Shown in pieces: positions 17,034 through 26,360 of a stretch of 40,067 nt of DNA (the stretch's first letter is position 1; each line of letters begins with the position of its first letter). The position numbers and the translations under genes are program-made. The DNA is from Acidobacteriaceae bacterium (GTDB lineage Bacteria; Acidobacteriota; Terriglobia; Terriglobales; Acidobacteriaceae): contig PLZC01000157.1 of NCBI GenBank assembly GCA_003151985.1, positions 1 to 40,067 of the forward strand. The letters run 5' to 3'. Under the pieces are notes generated by a model. It ran no database searches, was not told the origin of the DNA, and was given only the letters and a program-made list of their open reading frames with translations.

Positions 17034-17126
17034 TTGCGGCGTTTGAATCGGCTTCCAAATGGGCGGATCCGCCGGTCGCTTCAAATCGAAGCGTGTGCGC
17101 GACCGATTACTAGCAGGAACCTCAGG

Positions 17127-17990
17127 TTACTCGGTAGTGTATCTAATCTCGAGCGTGCGAATCCTGTAACAGGAATAAGACAGTACCGCTCCTATCAAAA
17201 GGAGCAAGCCAAGCGCCGCAGCCCAGCCGGAGACCGGCTCGGTCTGGACCGTGAGAAGAGCAAAGATGCCTTCGCCAGGGACATTGACCGGCATCAAATG
17301 GCGGAGATACGATGCCACGCTTATTTTTTGAAGCAAAGAGGGCAAGACAGGGTTGATCGCCTCCCAGCCCAGTACCAGCATCGCGGCTGGGGTTGGATTT
17401 CTAAAGATCATGCTCAATAAAAGAAAGACCGCCCCATAGCCCAGGCAAGCAAGAATCACGATGGAAAGGTAAGCCTGCAACTGCCCAAGGCCAGGTCCGT
17501 TGAAGATAAAGTCGCGCCCTGCTGCACCGTAGCCGGCATACATCAGAGCGAAGTCCGCGATGATTGCGCTGCCAAACAACAGCAAGGCACTGAAAGAGCC
17601 GGCCGCAAATTTTGCCAGCAGCAGAACCTCCCTCCTCACCGGAGAAAGAAGGTAGTAGTGCAGGCTGCGCTCGATCATCTCTCCCCGGATTAACCGCGAA
17701 AATATTCCCAGGCATCCGAAGAATACTCCCAGCCGTAGGTAGTAGAACTGGACAATGCCGGCCAATATGTTCGTATCGTCGGCCATCGCAATAGACGGGT
17801 GCGTCTCGACCACTAGATGAATGAAGATGATAAATGTTGGAATGAACGCCAGAAAGTAGATCCAGCTCGCTTTCCATGAGAAGAGGTTCCTTCTCACTTC
17901 AATGCGGGTGAGACGCCAGCCCTGCATCCACCACAGACCCCATGGCTGCCGGACCAGATAACTTCTAACCATCGCCGCCTTTTCTAGCAT
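17127..17990 (-). CDS. ABC-2-type transporter permease
   Basis: About 287 residues with roughly six membrane helices (for example WIYFLAFIPTFIIFIHLVV, FSALLLFGSAIIADFALMYAG, LGLLLLIGAVLSYSCYRI). The pattern and the loop FSRLIRGEMIERSLHYYLLSPVRR are typical of ABC-2 permeases that pair with a separate ATPase. The ATG at 17990 shares its A with the stop of the ATPase gene (TGATG); a GTG at 17993 is also possible. It is the last gene of the sigma-factor operon and presumably works with the ATPase just upstream. Substrate unknown. Confidence 0.85.
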   Translation of the reverse strand: MLEKAAMVRSYLVRQPWGLWWMQGWRLTRIEVRRNLFSWKASWIYFLAFIPTFIIFIHLVVETHPSIAMADDTNILAGIVQFYYLRLGVFFGCLGIFSRLIRGEMIERSLHYYLLSPVRREVLLLAKFAAGSFSALLLFGSAIIADFALMYAGYGAAGRDFIFNGPGLGQLQAYLSIVILACLGYGAVFLLLSMIFRNPTPAAMLVLGWEAINPVLPSLLQKISVASYLRHLMPVNVPGEGIFALLTVQTEPVSGWAAALGLLLLIGAVLSYSCYRIRTLEIRYTTE

Positions 17991-18931
17991 CACGAGGCAC
18001 TCCCGTCCGATCCGATCAGATATTGGTAAATTGCATTGGCATCGTCATCCGCTGGGGCAACTGTCTCGATCTTGACAAGGCCTTCCATCGCGATCCCGTT
18101 CAACAGAGAATAGAATTGGTCAATATCGCCAGTTCTCAGGAAGACCCCTCTTCCATCCGCATGCAATCTTGCTTCGACGCAATGATTAACCTCAAACATC
18201 CTTGCAGCCAGCAACTCCGGATGATCGCAACGAATAAGAACCTGTATTGGTTTGTCGCGGACTTCCTGACGGACCTGGTGAATATTCCCCTCCGCGATCA
18301 GGTAGCCCCCGGTAATCAAGACGACACGATCGGAGATTCTGTCTACTTCGTCCAGAATGTGACTGGAGATCAACAGGTGCATTCCCTGCCGACCGAGCTC
18401 CTCAAAGAGGGCAAGCGAGTCGGCGCGTGCCATGGGGTCCAAGCCGTTCAGCGGCTCATCGAGCACCAGCACCCTCGGATGGTGTGCAATCGCCTGTGCC
18501 AGGCGAATCTTCTGACGCATGCCTTTGCTATAGCCTGCGATTCTTCGTCCCGCTGCTTGACCTAGTTGCACGCGTTCCAGGGCTTCCGCGGCCAGCCCGA
18601 AGGCTACAACCTCGTCCATCCCATGCAGCATCAGGCTATCCATCAGAAAGTCAAACCCGGTTATTCCACGCGGGAAAGAATCGAATTGAGAGCAATAGCC
18701 AACCTTACTGAAAAATTCTGTCGCATTGCCGGGAGAGAGCCCCAGTACCGAGATATGCCCGCTCGATGGTTGCACCAGGCCTGTCATCAGGTTCATCAGT
18801 GTGGTTTTCCCTGATCCGTTGGGGCCAACCAGCGTCGTGATTCCAGGCGGAATGGAGAGTGAGATTCGATTTACGCCGAGCACTTCGCCGTAGAACTTCG
18901 ATACATCATCGAAAATGATCCTGTCGTTCAT
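17990..18931 (-). CDS. ABC transporter ATP-binding protein
   Basis: A 313-residue ATPase with Walker [10 protein letters not shown], a signature variant YSKGMRQ in place of LSGGQ, Walker B VLVLDEP followed by the D-loop NGLDP, and the switch His in ISSH. The C-terminal tail after the ATPase core is typical of ABC-2 exporters. ATG at 18931 overlaps the preceding permease stop (ATGA). With the permease downstream it makes one of two ATPase/permease pairs in this operon. Cytoplasmic face of the inner membrane. Confidence 0.92.
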   Translation of the reverse strand: MNDRIIFDDVSKFYGEVLGVNRISLSIPPGITTLVGPNGSGKTTLMNLMTGLVQPSSGHISVLGLSPGNATEFFSKVGYCSQFDSFPRGITGFDFLMDSLMLHGMDEVVAFGLAAEALERVQLGQAAGRRIAGYSKGMRQKIRLAQAIAHHPRVLVLDEPLNGLDPMARADSLALFEELGRQGMHLLISSHILDEVDRISDRVVLITGGYLIAEGNIHQVRQEVRDKPIQVLIRCDHPELLAARMFEVNHCVEARLHADGRGVFLRTGDIDQFYSLLNGIAMEGLVKIETVAPADDDANAIYQYLIGSDGSAS

Positions 18932-19803
18932 CCTCGGACCACCTCTCTGGCACGTATGCGGGCGTTCAACATGGCCGCGAAGATGGCGCAAGCCAAAACA
19001 AGCATCGCTACAATCGCTGAAGTCGGCAGGGTCGCTTCAGTCCAGAAGAAGTCCGGTGCGCCAAGCAACCGCTGCCACAGCAACGACATCATGACTGGCA
19101 AGTTGAGCAATGAGCCCCACTTTGTGTGTAGTATCGCACTTACTATTCCACCCACGCCCGAAGGCACAAACACGGCCGCAAAGATAATGCCGGTAGCCAG
19201 CACTCTCCATTTCACCCATGATGAAAGAGCCAGACCGAGAATGGATAGAAAAGTAATCCAGATAACCGCTCCCACCACGAGGCCCGCGGCAATGCGGAGG
19301 TTTCCGGCCGCCCATGGCTGCGTTGAAGAATATCCTTGATATGCAAAAAGCAGCAAACACGGAACCCAGGTCACCAGCGAGAGAGACGCGAAAAGCGCGA
19401 TGAACTTGCCGAACACATAACCGAATCGCGAGATAGGATGACTTAGCAGAATCGGCAAGGCATCATCAGCCAGATCGAAGGTGATAAGTCGAGGCGCAAC
19501 CCATGACGTCAATGCCAGCGCAGCCCAAGATTGAAACTGAAGAACGATCATGAAATATCTGGCATTGATCGCGAGTCCTTCCTGTCCGCCTTTCATTATC
19601 AGTGCTCTGGCGATCGGATTGTTGGCAAGATAAATTCCGATCATGAATACGATCAAGGGCAACAGTGAGAAAGTGAACAGACCCACTGTAATCTTCGATG
19701 ACCATGCATCCATCCATCCATAACGCGCAAGCACAAGGACTCGTGCCCACAATGGTGTGACTTTGCCGGTATAGGCGCGGTAGTCGTGCTTATAGACTGA
19801 CAT
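18928..19803 (-). CDS. ABC-2-type transporter permease
   Basis: About 291 residues with about six membrane helices ([78 protein letters not shown]). The segment [20 protein letters not shown] is typical of this permease class. The start at ATG 19803 has GGAG ten bases upstream and overlaps the ATPase gene by 14 bases; the longer frame to 19854 would lie wholly within that gene. It probably pairs with the ATPase at 19790-20731. Substrate unknown. Confidence 0.85.
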   Translation of the reverse strand: MSVYKHDYRAYTGKVTPLWARVLVLARYGWMDAWSSKITVGLFTFSLLPLIVFMIGIYLANNPIARALIMKGGQEGLAINARYFMIVLQFQSWAALALTSWVAPRLITFDLADDALPILLSHPISRFGYVFGKFIALFASLSLVTWVPCLLLFAYQGYSSTQPWAAGNLRIAAGLVVGAVIWITFLSILGLALSSWVKWRVLATGIIFAAVFVPSGVGGIVSAILHTKWGSLLNLPVMMSLLWQRLLGAPDFFWTEATLPTSAIVAMLVLACAIFAAMLNARIRAREVVRG

Positions 19804-20731
19804 AGGTTGGCCGCTCCATTTCGCTGTCCATCGCCCTAAGGAAGATATCCTCAAGGGAGTCGCGCCGTTGGTTCATGCGACGGATCTGAACTCCCTGTTC
19901 AGATGCAATGACATACAAATCGCGCGCTTCAACGTGGTCAGGCATCACGAGTTTGATCCGGCCTCCAGGAAAGCATGCGCACTCGCAGCCAAGTCCGCGG
20001 ATGCTGACGGAGAATTTCTCTGTCGCACCAACTGTTTCAAGTTCCATGAAGTTACGATTGGACCGGCGCTCTGCTTCGATGTTACAAAGGGCTGCAATGC
20101 GACCATTCTTCAAAATTAGGACCTCATCGCAGGTTTCATCAATGTCTCGCAGCAGGTGCGAGGAGATGAGCAGACGGATGCTTCCCTCTTTGCGAATGTC
20201 CTTGATGACCTGGATCATGCGCTGGCGCGCCATGGGATCGAGGCCGTTGGTTGGCTCGTCCAAAATGAGCAGCTTCGGACCGTGCGCCAATGCCTGGGCC
20301 AGCTTCACAAGCTGCTTCATGCCGAGTGAGTAGGAGTTCACCTTGCGGTAACGAACCTCACCCAGCCCAACATAGAAGAGAGCTTCGTGCGCGCGCTCAA
20401 GTGCCTCACCCGGAGGCAAACCCGCCAACTCGGCCATGTAACGGACAAATCGCACTCCGCTCATGTTACCGATGAAAGAATCGTTTTCCGGCATGTAACC
20501 GATTCCCTGGCGGATTCGAGCCCGGTCGTGGTGTGTGTCAAGCCCGAACACCCGGGCCGAACCCCTAATGGCTTGGTGAAAACCAAGCAGCGTGTTGATC
20601 AGTGTGGATTTACCGGCGCCATTGGGGCCGAGCAAGCCAATCGCGTTGCCCTGCAACTCGCCGGTAAGACCGTTGAGGACGGTGCGGCCGCCAAGCCGCA
20701 CCTCCAATCCGTTGAGTTCGATAATGCCCAT
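19790..20731 (-). CDS. ABC transporter ATP-binding protein
   Basis: A 313-residue ATPase with Walker [10 protein letters not shown], signature variant YSLGMKQ, Walker B LLILDEP with NGLDP, and switch His in ISSHLL. The start codon at 20731 is one base after the stop of the anti-sigma gene (TGACATG), so it belongs to the same transcript. It pairs with the permease that overlaps its end. The second ATPase in the operon is clearly related but not a copy, so the two pairs may form one heteromeric exporter or two transporters. Confidence 0.92.
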   Translation of the reverse strand: MGIIELNGLEVRLGGRTVLNGLTGELQGNAIGLLGPNGAGKSTLINTLLGFHQAIRGSARVFGLDTHHDRARIRQGIGYMPENDSFIGNMSGVRFVRYMAELAGLPPGEALERAHEALFYVGLGEVRYRKVNSYSLGMKQLVKLAQALAHGPKLLILDEPTNGLDPMARQRMIQVIKDIRKEGSIRLLISSHLLRDIDETCDEVLILKNGRIAALCNIEAERRSNRNFMELETVGATEKFSVSIRGLGCECACFPGGRIKLVMPDHVEARDLYVIASEQGVQIRRMNQRRDSLEDIFLRAMDSEMERPTYVSL

Positions 20732-20732
20732 G

Positions 20733-23330
20733 TCACTCTTTTACGCTTTGGTTAGCGGACTTGTTCCCGGAATTGATTAAAGTTCCCAACGTCAGGAAAT
20801 CAAATCCAAAAAGACGACTGTCACTCGCGACTTCGATGCGGCTGTCTTTTCCCCAGGCGCAGATTGCGGTGGGCCTGGAATCCGCCGCAAGCTTCCGAAG
20901 AGCATCTGCTGTCGCTCCACTGAATTGAGATAGCAGAGGTGTTAATACCGGGCTCAGATTCTGATACGCGATGGCAGAGTAATTCTCATTTTCGTCCTTG
21001 GGCAGCAGGGCCTTGAACGCTGCCGAATGGGAAAGAGAATCGCCACTTGCATGGGTATGCAGAGCCTCGATCAGCAGAGCGCGCGTGGGCGCCACAATCA
21101 TGAAACCATCCGCGAACGTGTACTGCGCAAGAGTGGTGCCGGAAGTGACATCGCGCACGGAATAGAATCGCTGGGCGCCTATGTCGCTCTGTTCGATTAC
21201 AATCGTGTGCGCGTTTCGACCGTGAACTTGTTCGCGAATCGCCTGGGTTAATCGCTCCAGGGTCTGTTCCAGCCGCTGAGAGTCGTGGACTTCGATGACT
21301 GCCTTCCACGAAGGCGTCGGCAGCACCGGTCCGTCAAGCGACACCAGGAAGTCCCCGCCGAAATTTGCCGCCAGATCGTCGCGAACACTAATCTGCAGCT
21401 TCGCTTCAACCTCGCTCAGTTCCTTACCCTTGGCGCTGCCATCTTCATCTGCCATGGCCATAATGTCATCGGCGATGGCCTTCGGGTCCTTTGAAAGAAG
21501 TGAGACTGCAACCGCCGCGTTCGGTGTCACAAAGTCAAGCGATCCAATCGGCGCAGGAGCTGCAAGCCATGACGCGACGCGCTGCCTCGTTCCGGAGAAT
21601 TGCAGATTCAAGTGATTCTCGGGAAATCCATTGGTTTCGCGATGCTCGGCTATCAGGTAGCGAACGCCATCCATCCCGCTATTCGCCATAGCCTCGGCAC
21701 CATTGCGTTTTGCGTGAATTACATTGGCTTTTTCGCTCAACATTTCATGGAGGTCCGCTGCCAGAATCACTCCAGCACCACGGCCATAGGCGGCGGTGAT
21801 CTGCCTGCCAAATTCTCCTGTTGCGAAACCGCTGCTGCCCGCATTTAACTGGACATTCAACCGCTTCAGCGTCGTGAGACTGTTTGAGAAGACCACCTCC
21901 CGCGGCCTGATGAGCGCATAGCCACCCGACTGCGCAGTGTCAACTGCGGCAGCCAAAGAACGCTCGTCAAGCACGACGAGACCATGGGTCGAAGTCGAGG
22001 CGGAGAACTGTGTTCTTAACAGATCATCCAGTCCGCTCTTCTCCACATCGGCAACGATAGCGAAGCCAGGGTTATCGCTTTGGCTTACCCCGACAATAAC
22101 AATTTCATTACCCAGATAGCGGCTCATGTCGTGGAGCTTATCCACCAGCGCATCCAACTCCTCTGTCTTCCGCTGCTCGCCGCGGCTCCACCACTGTTGA
22201 AGAGCCGGACTCTGCTTCAACTGATCGTGGAAGATAGTATTTGCTTCGGCCAAGAAGTCACCAAGGTTCGGAATACTGACGTACAGCAAGGTGTCGGCGG
22301 GAACTCGTTCCAGCAAGTCACTGGTGTATCTCGGCTGCGGGAACGGTATTTGCCCAATCCGATGCTCGAGCGTGGCAAACGCCGCTAACAAAGGCAAGTA
22401 TTTGTCGCGATCATGGCTCCATGAGATTTGCTCTTCAAATGGCGCGGGGCTCAGGTTCTCGCTGGTTGTTATCTGATCGCCGGCGTGCAGCAGCGAATCC
22501 ACTCCGGAATGCGCCACATGCACTGTCCCTTGTAACACTGCGACCCGAGATCCCTTGATTCCTGATTCAATTGAAAACACTGTACCCGTAACAGCAACCC
22601 GGCAATCGGGCGTCTTTACGTATAAGTGTCCGGAGTTACGCTTGGAGGCTTGAACAATAACTGCTCCATTGTCTAGCGAGACGGTCATATTATGCCCTCT
22701 CGCACCCATTCCGACAACGGTCCGCTCGTTGAGTTCAACCGTCGATCCATCCGACAGGCGAATAACCGCGTGGCTTCCGGCGGAAGTTCTGAGATGATCC
22801 GCTTCCCTAAGTTCGTCGCCGGGCAACAGTTGACGATCTCCCGCATTGGAGATGCGATAGGCTGACCCATCGATCGATTGCACCTGTGCGCGCACCCCAG
22901 GTGGAATCTCCCAGTACGCCTTGTAAATGAAAAATGCGCAGACCAAAAGCGCCAACGTGGGAGCAAGCGCCCAGGCAAATACTCGGGGATGCCAGTCAAA
23001 GGTACCGCGCGGCTTCGGAACTGACCAATCCACCGCTGCTCCGCTGCGCGACCGGCTCAGACAGGCGCCGCACTCTCGCAAGTGAGCCTCGACCAAGAGC
23101 GAACGCGCCCCGGAGAGAGTTCCGGCTCGATAGGATCCCAGTAGCTGCCGTATATCATCGCAATTCTCGATGGCATCTTTTATCGGATGACTTAGGAAGT
23201 CGTCATCTATGGCGATACCAAGCCGCCCGGCCACTCGCTTGGCGGAATTGGCGATCTGCCCTTGATCGGGTTCAGCGGTCTGTAGCGCCTGGATAGCGGT
23301 CCTTAACAGTGTCTCGTCATGCTCTTTCAT
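20733..23330 (-). CDS. Large membrane anti-sigma factor: zinc-finger, FecR domain and long periplasmic part
   Basis: A protein of 865 residues. The cytoplasmic N-terminus carries a zinc-finger anti-sigma motif H83-x3-C87-x2-C90 ([10 protein letters not shown]), followed by one membrane helix at about residues 117-138. A FecR domain follows ([45 protein letters not shown]; residues about 150-270). The remaining 550 residues are a periplasmic region resembling DUF3352-like proteins (for example [15 protein letters not shown]). It overlaps the sigma gene by four bases. This gives a one-polypeptide sensor that should hold the sigma factor and release it on an envelope signal. Its length is far above a usual FecR protein. 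Confidence 0.85.
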   Translation of the reverse strand: MKEHDETLLRTAIQALQTAEPDQGQIANSAKRVAGRLGIAIDDDFLSHPIKDAIENCDDIRQLLGSYRAGTLSGARSLLVEAHLRECGACLSRSRSGAAVDWSVPKPRGTFDWHPRVFAWALAPTLALLVCAFFIYKAYWEIPPGVRAQVQSIDGSAYRISNAGDRQLLPGDELREADHLRTSAGSHAVIRLSDGSTVELNERTVVGMGARGHNMTVSLDNGAVIVQASKRNSGHLYVKTPDCRVAVTGTVFSIESGIKGSRVAVLQGTVHVAHSGVDSLLHAGDQITTSENLSPAPFEEQISWSHDRDKYLPLLAAFATLEHRIGQIPFPQPRYTSDLLERVPADTLLYVSIPNLGDFLAEANTIFHDQLKQSPALQQWWSRGEQRKTEELDALVDKLHDMSRYLGNEIVIVGVSQSDNPGFAIVADVEKSGLDDLLRTQFSASTSTHGLVVLDERSLAAAVDTAQSGGYALIRPREVVFSNSLTTLKRLNVQLNAGSSGFATGEFGRQITAAYGRGAGVILAADLHEMLSEKANVIHAKRNGAEAMANSGMDGVRYLIAEHRETNGFPENHLNLQFSGTRQRVASWLAAPAPIGSLDFVTPNAAVAVSLLSKDPKAIADDIMAMADEDGSAKGKELSEVEAKLQISVRDDLAANFGGDFLVSLDGPVLPTPSWKAVIEVHDSQRLEQTLERLTQAIREQVHGRNAHTIVIEQSDIGAQRFYSVRDVTSGTTLAQYTFADGFMIVAPTRALLIEALHTHASGDSLSHSAAFKALLPKDENENYSAIAYQNLSPVLTPLLSQFSGATADALRKLAADSRPTAICAWGKDSRIEVASDSRLFGFDFLTLGTLINSGNKSANQSVKE

Positions 23331-23896
23331 CGGTTCCCCCGTTCAAATTCTCTGAGTTGTTTCTTCAGTCTGGATCGCGCCTGATGGAGCGTCACAGCAA
23401 CAACGGCTTGAGAAGTCCCCATCAATCCCGCGATCTCGCGATTCCCTAACTCCTCCAGGTATCGCAACGTGAACATTTCAGCCGCCCGCGGCGACAGTTC
23501 GCCAATAGCCTGCCTGAGCCATTCGCCTAATTCGCGGCTTGAAGCTTCGGCCTCCGGCGAACTGCCCGGTCCTGATGACGTTAGGTTTTGAGCGCCATCC
23601 AAAGGTTCCGTCGCGGCAACCTTCCGCCTTCGAAGCAAGTCGAGCGCCCCGTTGATGGCGGCTCGGTAAAGATAGCTTCCAGCATTCAAGACGGGCGGCG
23701 CGCTGACCTTAGCGAGGCGCAGGAACACAGCCTGTGTCACGTCCTCCGCATCGGCCATGCTACCCGTGATTCGATATGCCGCGGTGAGAATTCGCCTGTG
23801 ATGCTCTCCGAATAATCGAGAGAGGCTCTCACTGCTTTCTGCTAACGGCATCGTTGCACTGCCCACTGCCACCGATTCACCTTCTAGCCTGTCCAT
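23327..23896 (-). CDS. ECF-family RNA polymerase sigma factor
   Basis: A 189-residue sigma-70-family extracytoplasmic-function factor. Region 2 is visible in FGEHHRRILTAAYRITG and AEDVTQAVFLRLA; region 4 in LSPRAAEMFTLRYLEE and VVAVTLHQARSRLKKQL, a helix-turn-helix. Its stop overlaps the anti-sigma start by four bases. A GGAAC/CGTA-type promoter lies upstream, so it probably transcribes its own operon, including the two transporter pairs. An internal ATG (MPLAESS) gives a slightly shorter alternative. Confidence 0.93.
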   Translation of the reverse strand: MDRLEGESVAVGSATMPLAESSESLSRLFGEHHRRILTAAYRITGSMADAEDVTQAVFLRLAKVSAPPVLNAGSYLYRAAINGALDLLRRRKVAATEPLDGAQNLTSSGPGSSPEAEASSRELGEWLRQAIGELSPRAAEMFTLRYLEELGNREIAGLMGTSQAVVAVTLHQARSRLKKQLREFERGNR

Positions 23897-23941
23897 ATAG
23901 ATGACGCTCCGATCGAACGAATATTAATCCAATCCACAGAA

Positions 23942-23970
23942 GGTACGTCAGAAAGGCATCAGGCGTTCCC
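23942..23970 (-). promoter_or_regulatory. Putative ECF sigma promoter (GGAAC-N17-CGTA)
   Basis: On the minus strand GGGAAC (23965-23970) is followed after 17 bases by CGTACC (23942-23947). This is the classic -35/-10 arrangement read by ECF sigma factors and lies about 46 bases before the sigma start, with room for a short leader. It predicts autoregulation. Confidence 0.55.
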
Positions 23971-24093
23971 GCCACGGCGCGGGGGCAGCAGATTCTTGCA
24001 CCTGTTCTCTCGTCTGAAAGTAGCAATGCATCCGCCTCAAAAAATAGATGGCATACCCTGGTTCGATTTACTCGGATAAAATGGTTTTAGGCA

Positions 24094-25401
24094 ATGGACA
24101 CTGTGGCAATTCGCGAGGATTGGGTAGGGCGAGTCATTGACGGGAGATTTCCCCTCCTGCAATGGCTGGGTGGTTCTGAATCCGGTGACGTTTTTCTCAC
24201 GGAACTGCAGGGTCATCCCTCGCACAAAGCCGCCATCAAACTCATTGCCGCGGATTCTGTGGACGCGGAAACTTACGTCGCTGGTTGGGCAGCGACCATG
24301 TCACTGTCTCACCCCCGCCTGATGCGCCTCTTTCATACCGGGCATTGTCGGATCGACGCAGTCGAATTGCTTTATGTAGTTACAGAATATGCCGAGGAAG
24401 TTCTCTCGGAGATTATTCCAGAGCGGCCACTTACCCCCACCGAAGCCAGAGAAATGCTCAAACCGGTTATCGATGCGCTCTCTTTTCTTCATGGGAAAGG
24501 CTTCGTGCACGGTCACCTCAAGCCTTCGAACATTATGGTCATCGACGATCAGATCAAGCTTTCAGCCGACACCATTCATGCCGAGGGCGACCAAAGGAAG
24601 CACTTTCCTGCGTTAAGAATTTATCGCGCGCCAGAGACTGCAACTGGCGCGATCTCTCCGGCAGCAGACCTCTGGTCGCTCGGCGTCACATTGGTTGAAG
24701 CCTTGACCCAACATCCACCGGTTTGGGACAGGTCAGTAAGCAGAGAACCGGTCGTACCGGAATCCGTTCCGCAACCTTTCGCCGCAATCGCGCAAGGGTG
24801 TCTCCGCCCCGAGCCCGCAACGCGATGTACCCTGGGCGATGTGGAAGCTTTCCTCAAAACTTCGCGGCCTCTTCCGGCACCGGTAAAAACAACCGCCCGA
24901 AATGCGCCAGCCAAACTCGGCCTTACTTCATTTGTTGCCGCTGCACTGGTCCTGTTTGCGGTAATCGCAATTCTTCTGTCCCGAACTCATTTAACTCGGC
25001 CAACGTCCCCAGCCGAAGAACAACAAGCTGCCCCGGCAGTCGCCGTCGCCCCGTCCAAAAATCCGCAACCGGCCAGACGAACATCCAAAGGTCCCTCGCC
25101 AAACAGTGCAATCGTTCAACGGGTTCTACCCGACGTCCCTCGATTTGCGAGTGAAACAATTCACGGCAGTTTCTACGTGATAATCCGCGTCACGGTCGAC
25201 AGCAGCGGGAATGTCTCGGATGCGGTGTTCGATATTCCCGGACCAAGCAAATACTTCGCAAACCTTGCTCGGCAAGCCGCGCGGCAGTGGAGGTTCAATC
25301 CCGCTCAGGTTAGTGGTCAAGCCGTCCCCAGTGAGTGGATCCTCCGATTTCAGTTCAAGCGATCCGGAGTCGAAGTCACCCCTATCGAAAAATCTCCCTG
25401 A
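24094..25401 (+). CDS. Membrane pseudokinase fused to a TonB C-terminal domain
   Basis: A 435-residue protein. Residues about 14-265 have a Ser/Thr kinase fold: glycine-rich loop LGGSESGDVF (25-34), the ATP-binding lysine Lys49 in AAIK, and a catalytic-loop equivalent HGHLKPSN (139-146). The catalytic Asp of HRD is His141, and the DFG motif is replaced by S157-A-D159, so it should not phosphorylate by the usual mechanism. A membrane helix lies near 274-294, followed by a Pro/Ala-rich spacer and a TonB C-terminal domain (VDSSGNVSDAVFD; ARQAARQWRFNPA) at about 350-430. That places the pseudokinase in the cytoplasm and the TonB part in the periplasm. It is divergent from the sigma operon across 197 bases. 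A signal-coupled TonB-like protein is inferred. Confidence 0.85.
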   Translation: MDTVAIREDWVGRVIDGRFPLLQWLGGSESGDVFLTELQGHPSHKAAIKLIAADSVDAETYVAGWAATMSLSHPRLMRLFHTGHCRIDAVELLYVVTEYAEEVLSEIIPERPLTPTEAREMLKPVIDALSFLHGKGFVHGHLKPSNIMVIDDQIKLSADTIHAEGDQRKHFPALRIYRAPETATGAISPAADLWSLGVTLVEALTQHPPVWDRSVSREPVVPESVPQPFAAIAQGCLRPEPATRCTLGDVEAFLKTSRPLPAPVKTTARNAPAKLGLTSFVAAALVLFAVIAILLSRTHLTRPTSPAEEQQAAPAVAVAPSKNPQPARRTSKGPSPNSAIVQRVLPDVPRFASETIHGSFYVIIRVTVDSSGNVSDAVFDIPGPSKYFANLARQAARQWRFNPAQVSGQAVPSEWILRFQFKRSGVEVTPIEKSP

Positions 25402-26205
25402 CTAATGCCCATTCTCTACGCGCCGGCGATACTTGGCTAACTCTTCATAGTTCTTTGTAGGATCACCGTATCGATTTCCTGCGTGGTCCTTGCCCCTGGC
25501 GAGATAGATATTGTGAACCGCGTAAGTAGGTTCGCTCATCTTCACTGTGGTGGGCATATACCGCATCGTATAACCGCAGCGACGCAGATTGCTGGTGTTA
25601 GGTGGGCTACCGTGCAACAGGCGTCCATCGTGCAAGCTTGCGTGATTCGGCTGTAACTCGATCGTCACCGCTTTTCCGTCGTCGACCGGCCGCCGCCTCA
25701 CTTCCCAGGGCAACACATTCTTGTTGGGGTCAACCTCCTCATGTTCGCTGTTTCCATCCAACGAGCGGGGAATTACCAACATTGCCCCATTCTCTTGGGT
25801 GCTGGCGTCAATCGCCAGCCACACCGTAACTACCTGCATCGGGGCAATCATGCTATTCCAGTAAAAGCTGTCTTCGTGCCATGGCACGCGCTTGCCATTT
25901 CCCTTTGGCTTGCAAATAAAGTGACTGGAGAACAATGCTATATCCGGGCCGATGATAGGCTCGACCAGATCCAGCACTTCATCGCTAAAGAGCCAATCAA
26001 ACAGTTTCACGTCCGCGAAGTGGGGCACATCCATTGATTCCGGACGCACGTCCGGGGGCAATGCCGCAAACTCTTCGTCAAAATGGGCCTTTAGCGCGTC
26101 AAACTTCTTCTGCGGAAAGACCGGATCGTCATAGACAATGAAACCCTCTTTCCGATATTCAGTCACCTGGCCGGCAGTCAGGCGTAACGTGCTCTTTTCA
26201 GGCAT
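25402..26205 (-). CDS. Phytanoyl-CoA dioxygenase (PhyH) family protein
   Basis: A 267-residue member of the Fe(II)/2-oxoglutarate-dependent PhyH family. The metal ligands appear as H110-E-D112 (WHEDSFYW) and the distal His198 in LLHGSPPN; an Arg in NLRRCGYTMRY is suited to bind 2-oxoglutarate. Family members hydroxylate very different small molecules, so the substrate cannot be told. ATG at 26205 is chosen because GAGG lies upstream; a longer frame to 26328 would run into the shared promoter. Its stop directly abuts the pseudokinase stop. It is divergent from an AGE-family epimerase, possibly sharing regulation. Confidence 0.85.
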   Translation of the reverse strand: MPEKSTLRLTAGQVTEYRKEGFIVYDDPVFPQKKFDALKAHFDEEFAALPPDVRPESMDVPHFADVKLFDWLFSDEVLDLVEPIIGPDIALFSSHFICKPKGNGKRVPWHEDSFYWNSMIAPMQVVTVWLAIDASTQENGAMLVIPRSLDGNSEHEEVDPNKNVLPWEVRRRPVDDGKAVTIELQPNHASLHDGRLLHGSPPNTSNLRRCGYTMRYMPTTVKMSEPTYAVHNIYLARGKDHAGNRYGDPTKNYEELAKYRRRVENGH

Positions 26206-26303
26206 CGAAGACCTCGTTGTGGACGAATCGTATCGCGCAGAATATGACCATGTCAAGGATAGGCTCGGCTCGATTGGATAGCCTATAGCAGGCATTTCTG
26301 CCG

Positions 26304-26309
26304 TATAAT
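26304..26309 (+). promoter_or_regulatory. Consensus -10 box (TATAAT) for the epimerase gene
   Basis: A perfect TATAAT lies 51 bases before the ATG at 26361. No good -35 is found at 16-18 bases. An imperfect dyad around GCAG/CTGC (26287-26300) just upstream may be an operator. Confidence 0.4.
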
Positions 26310-26360
26310 TGGGCACATCGGCGCACATCCAATCTCACGGTTCATGGAGCAAGAGTAACT

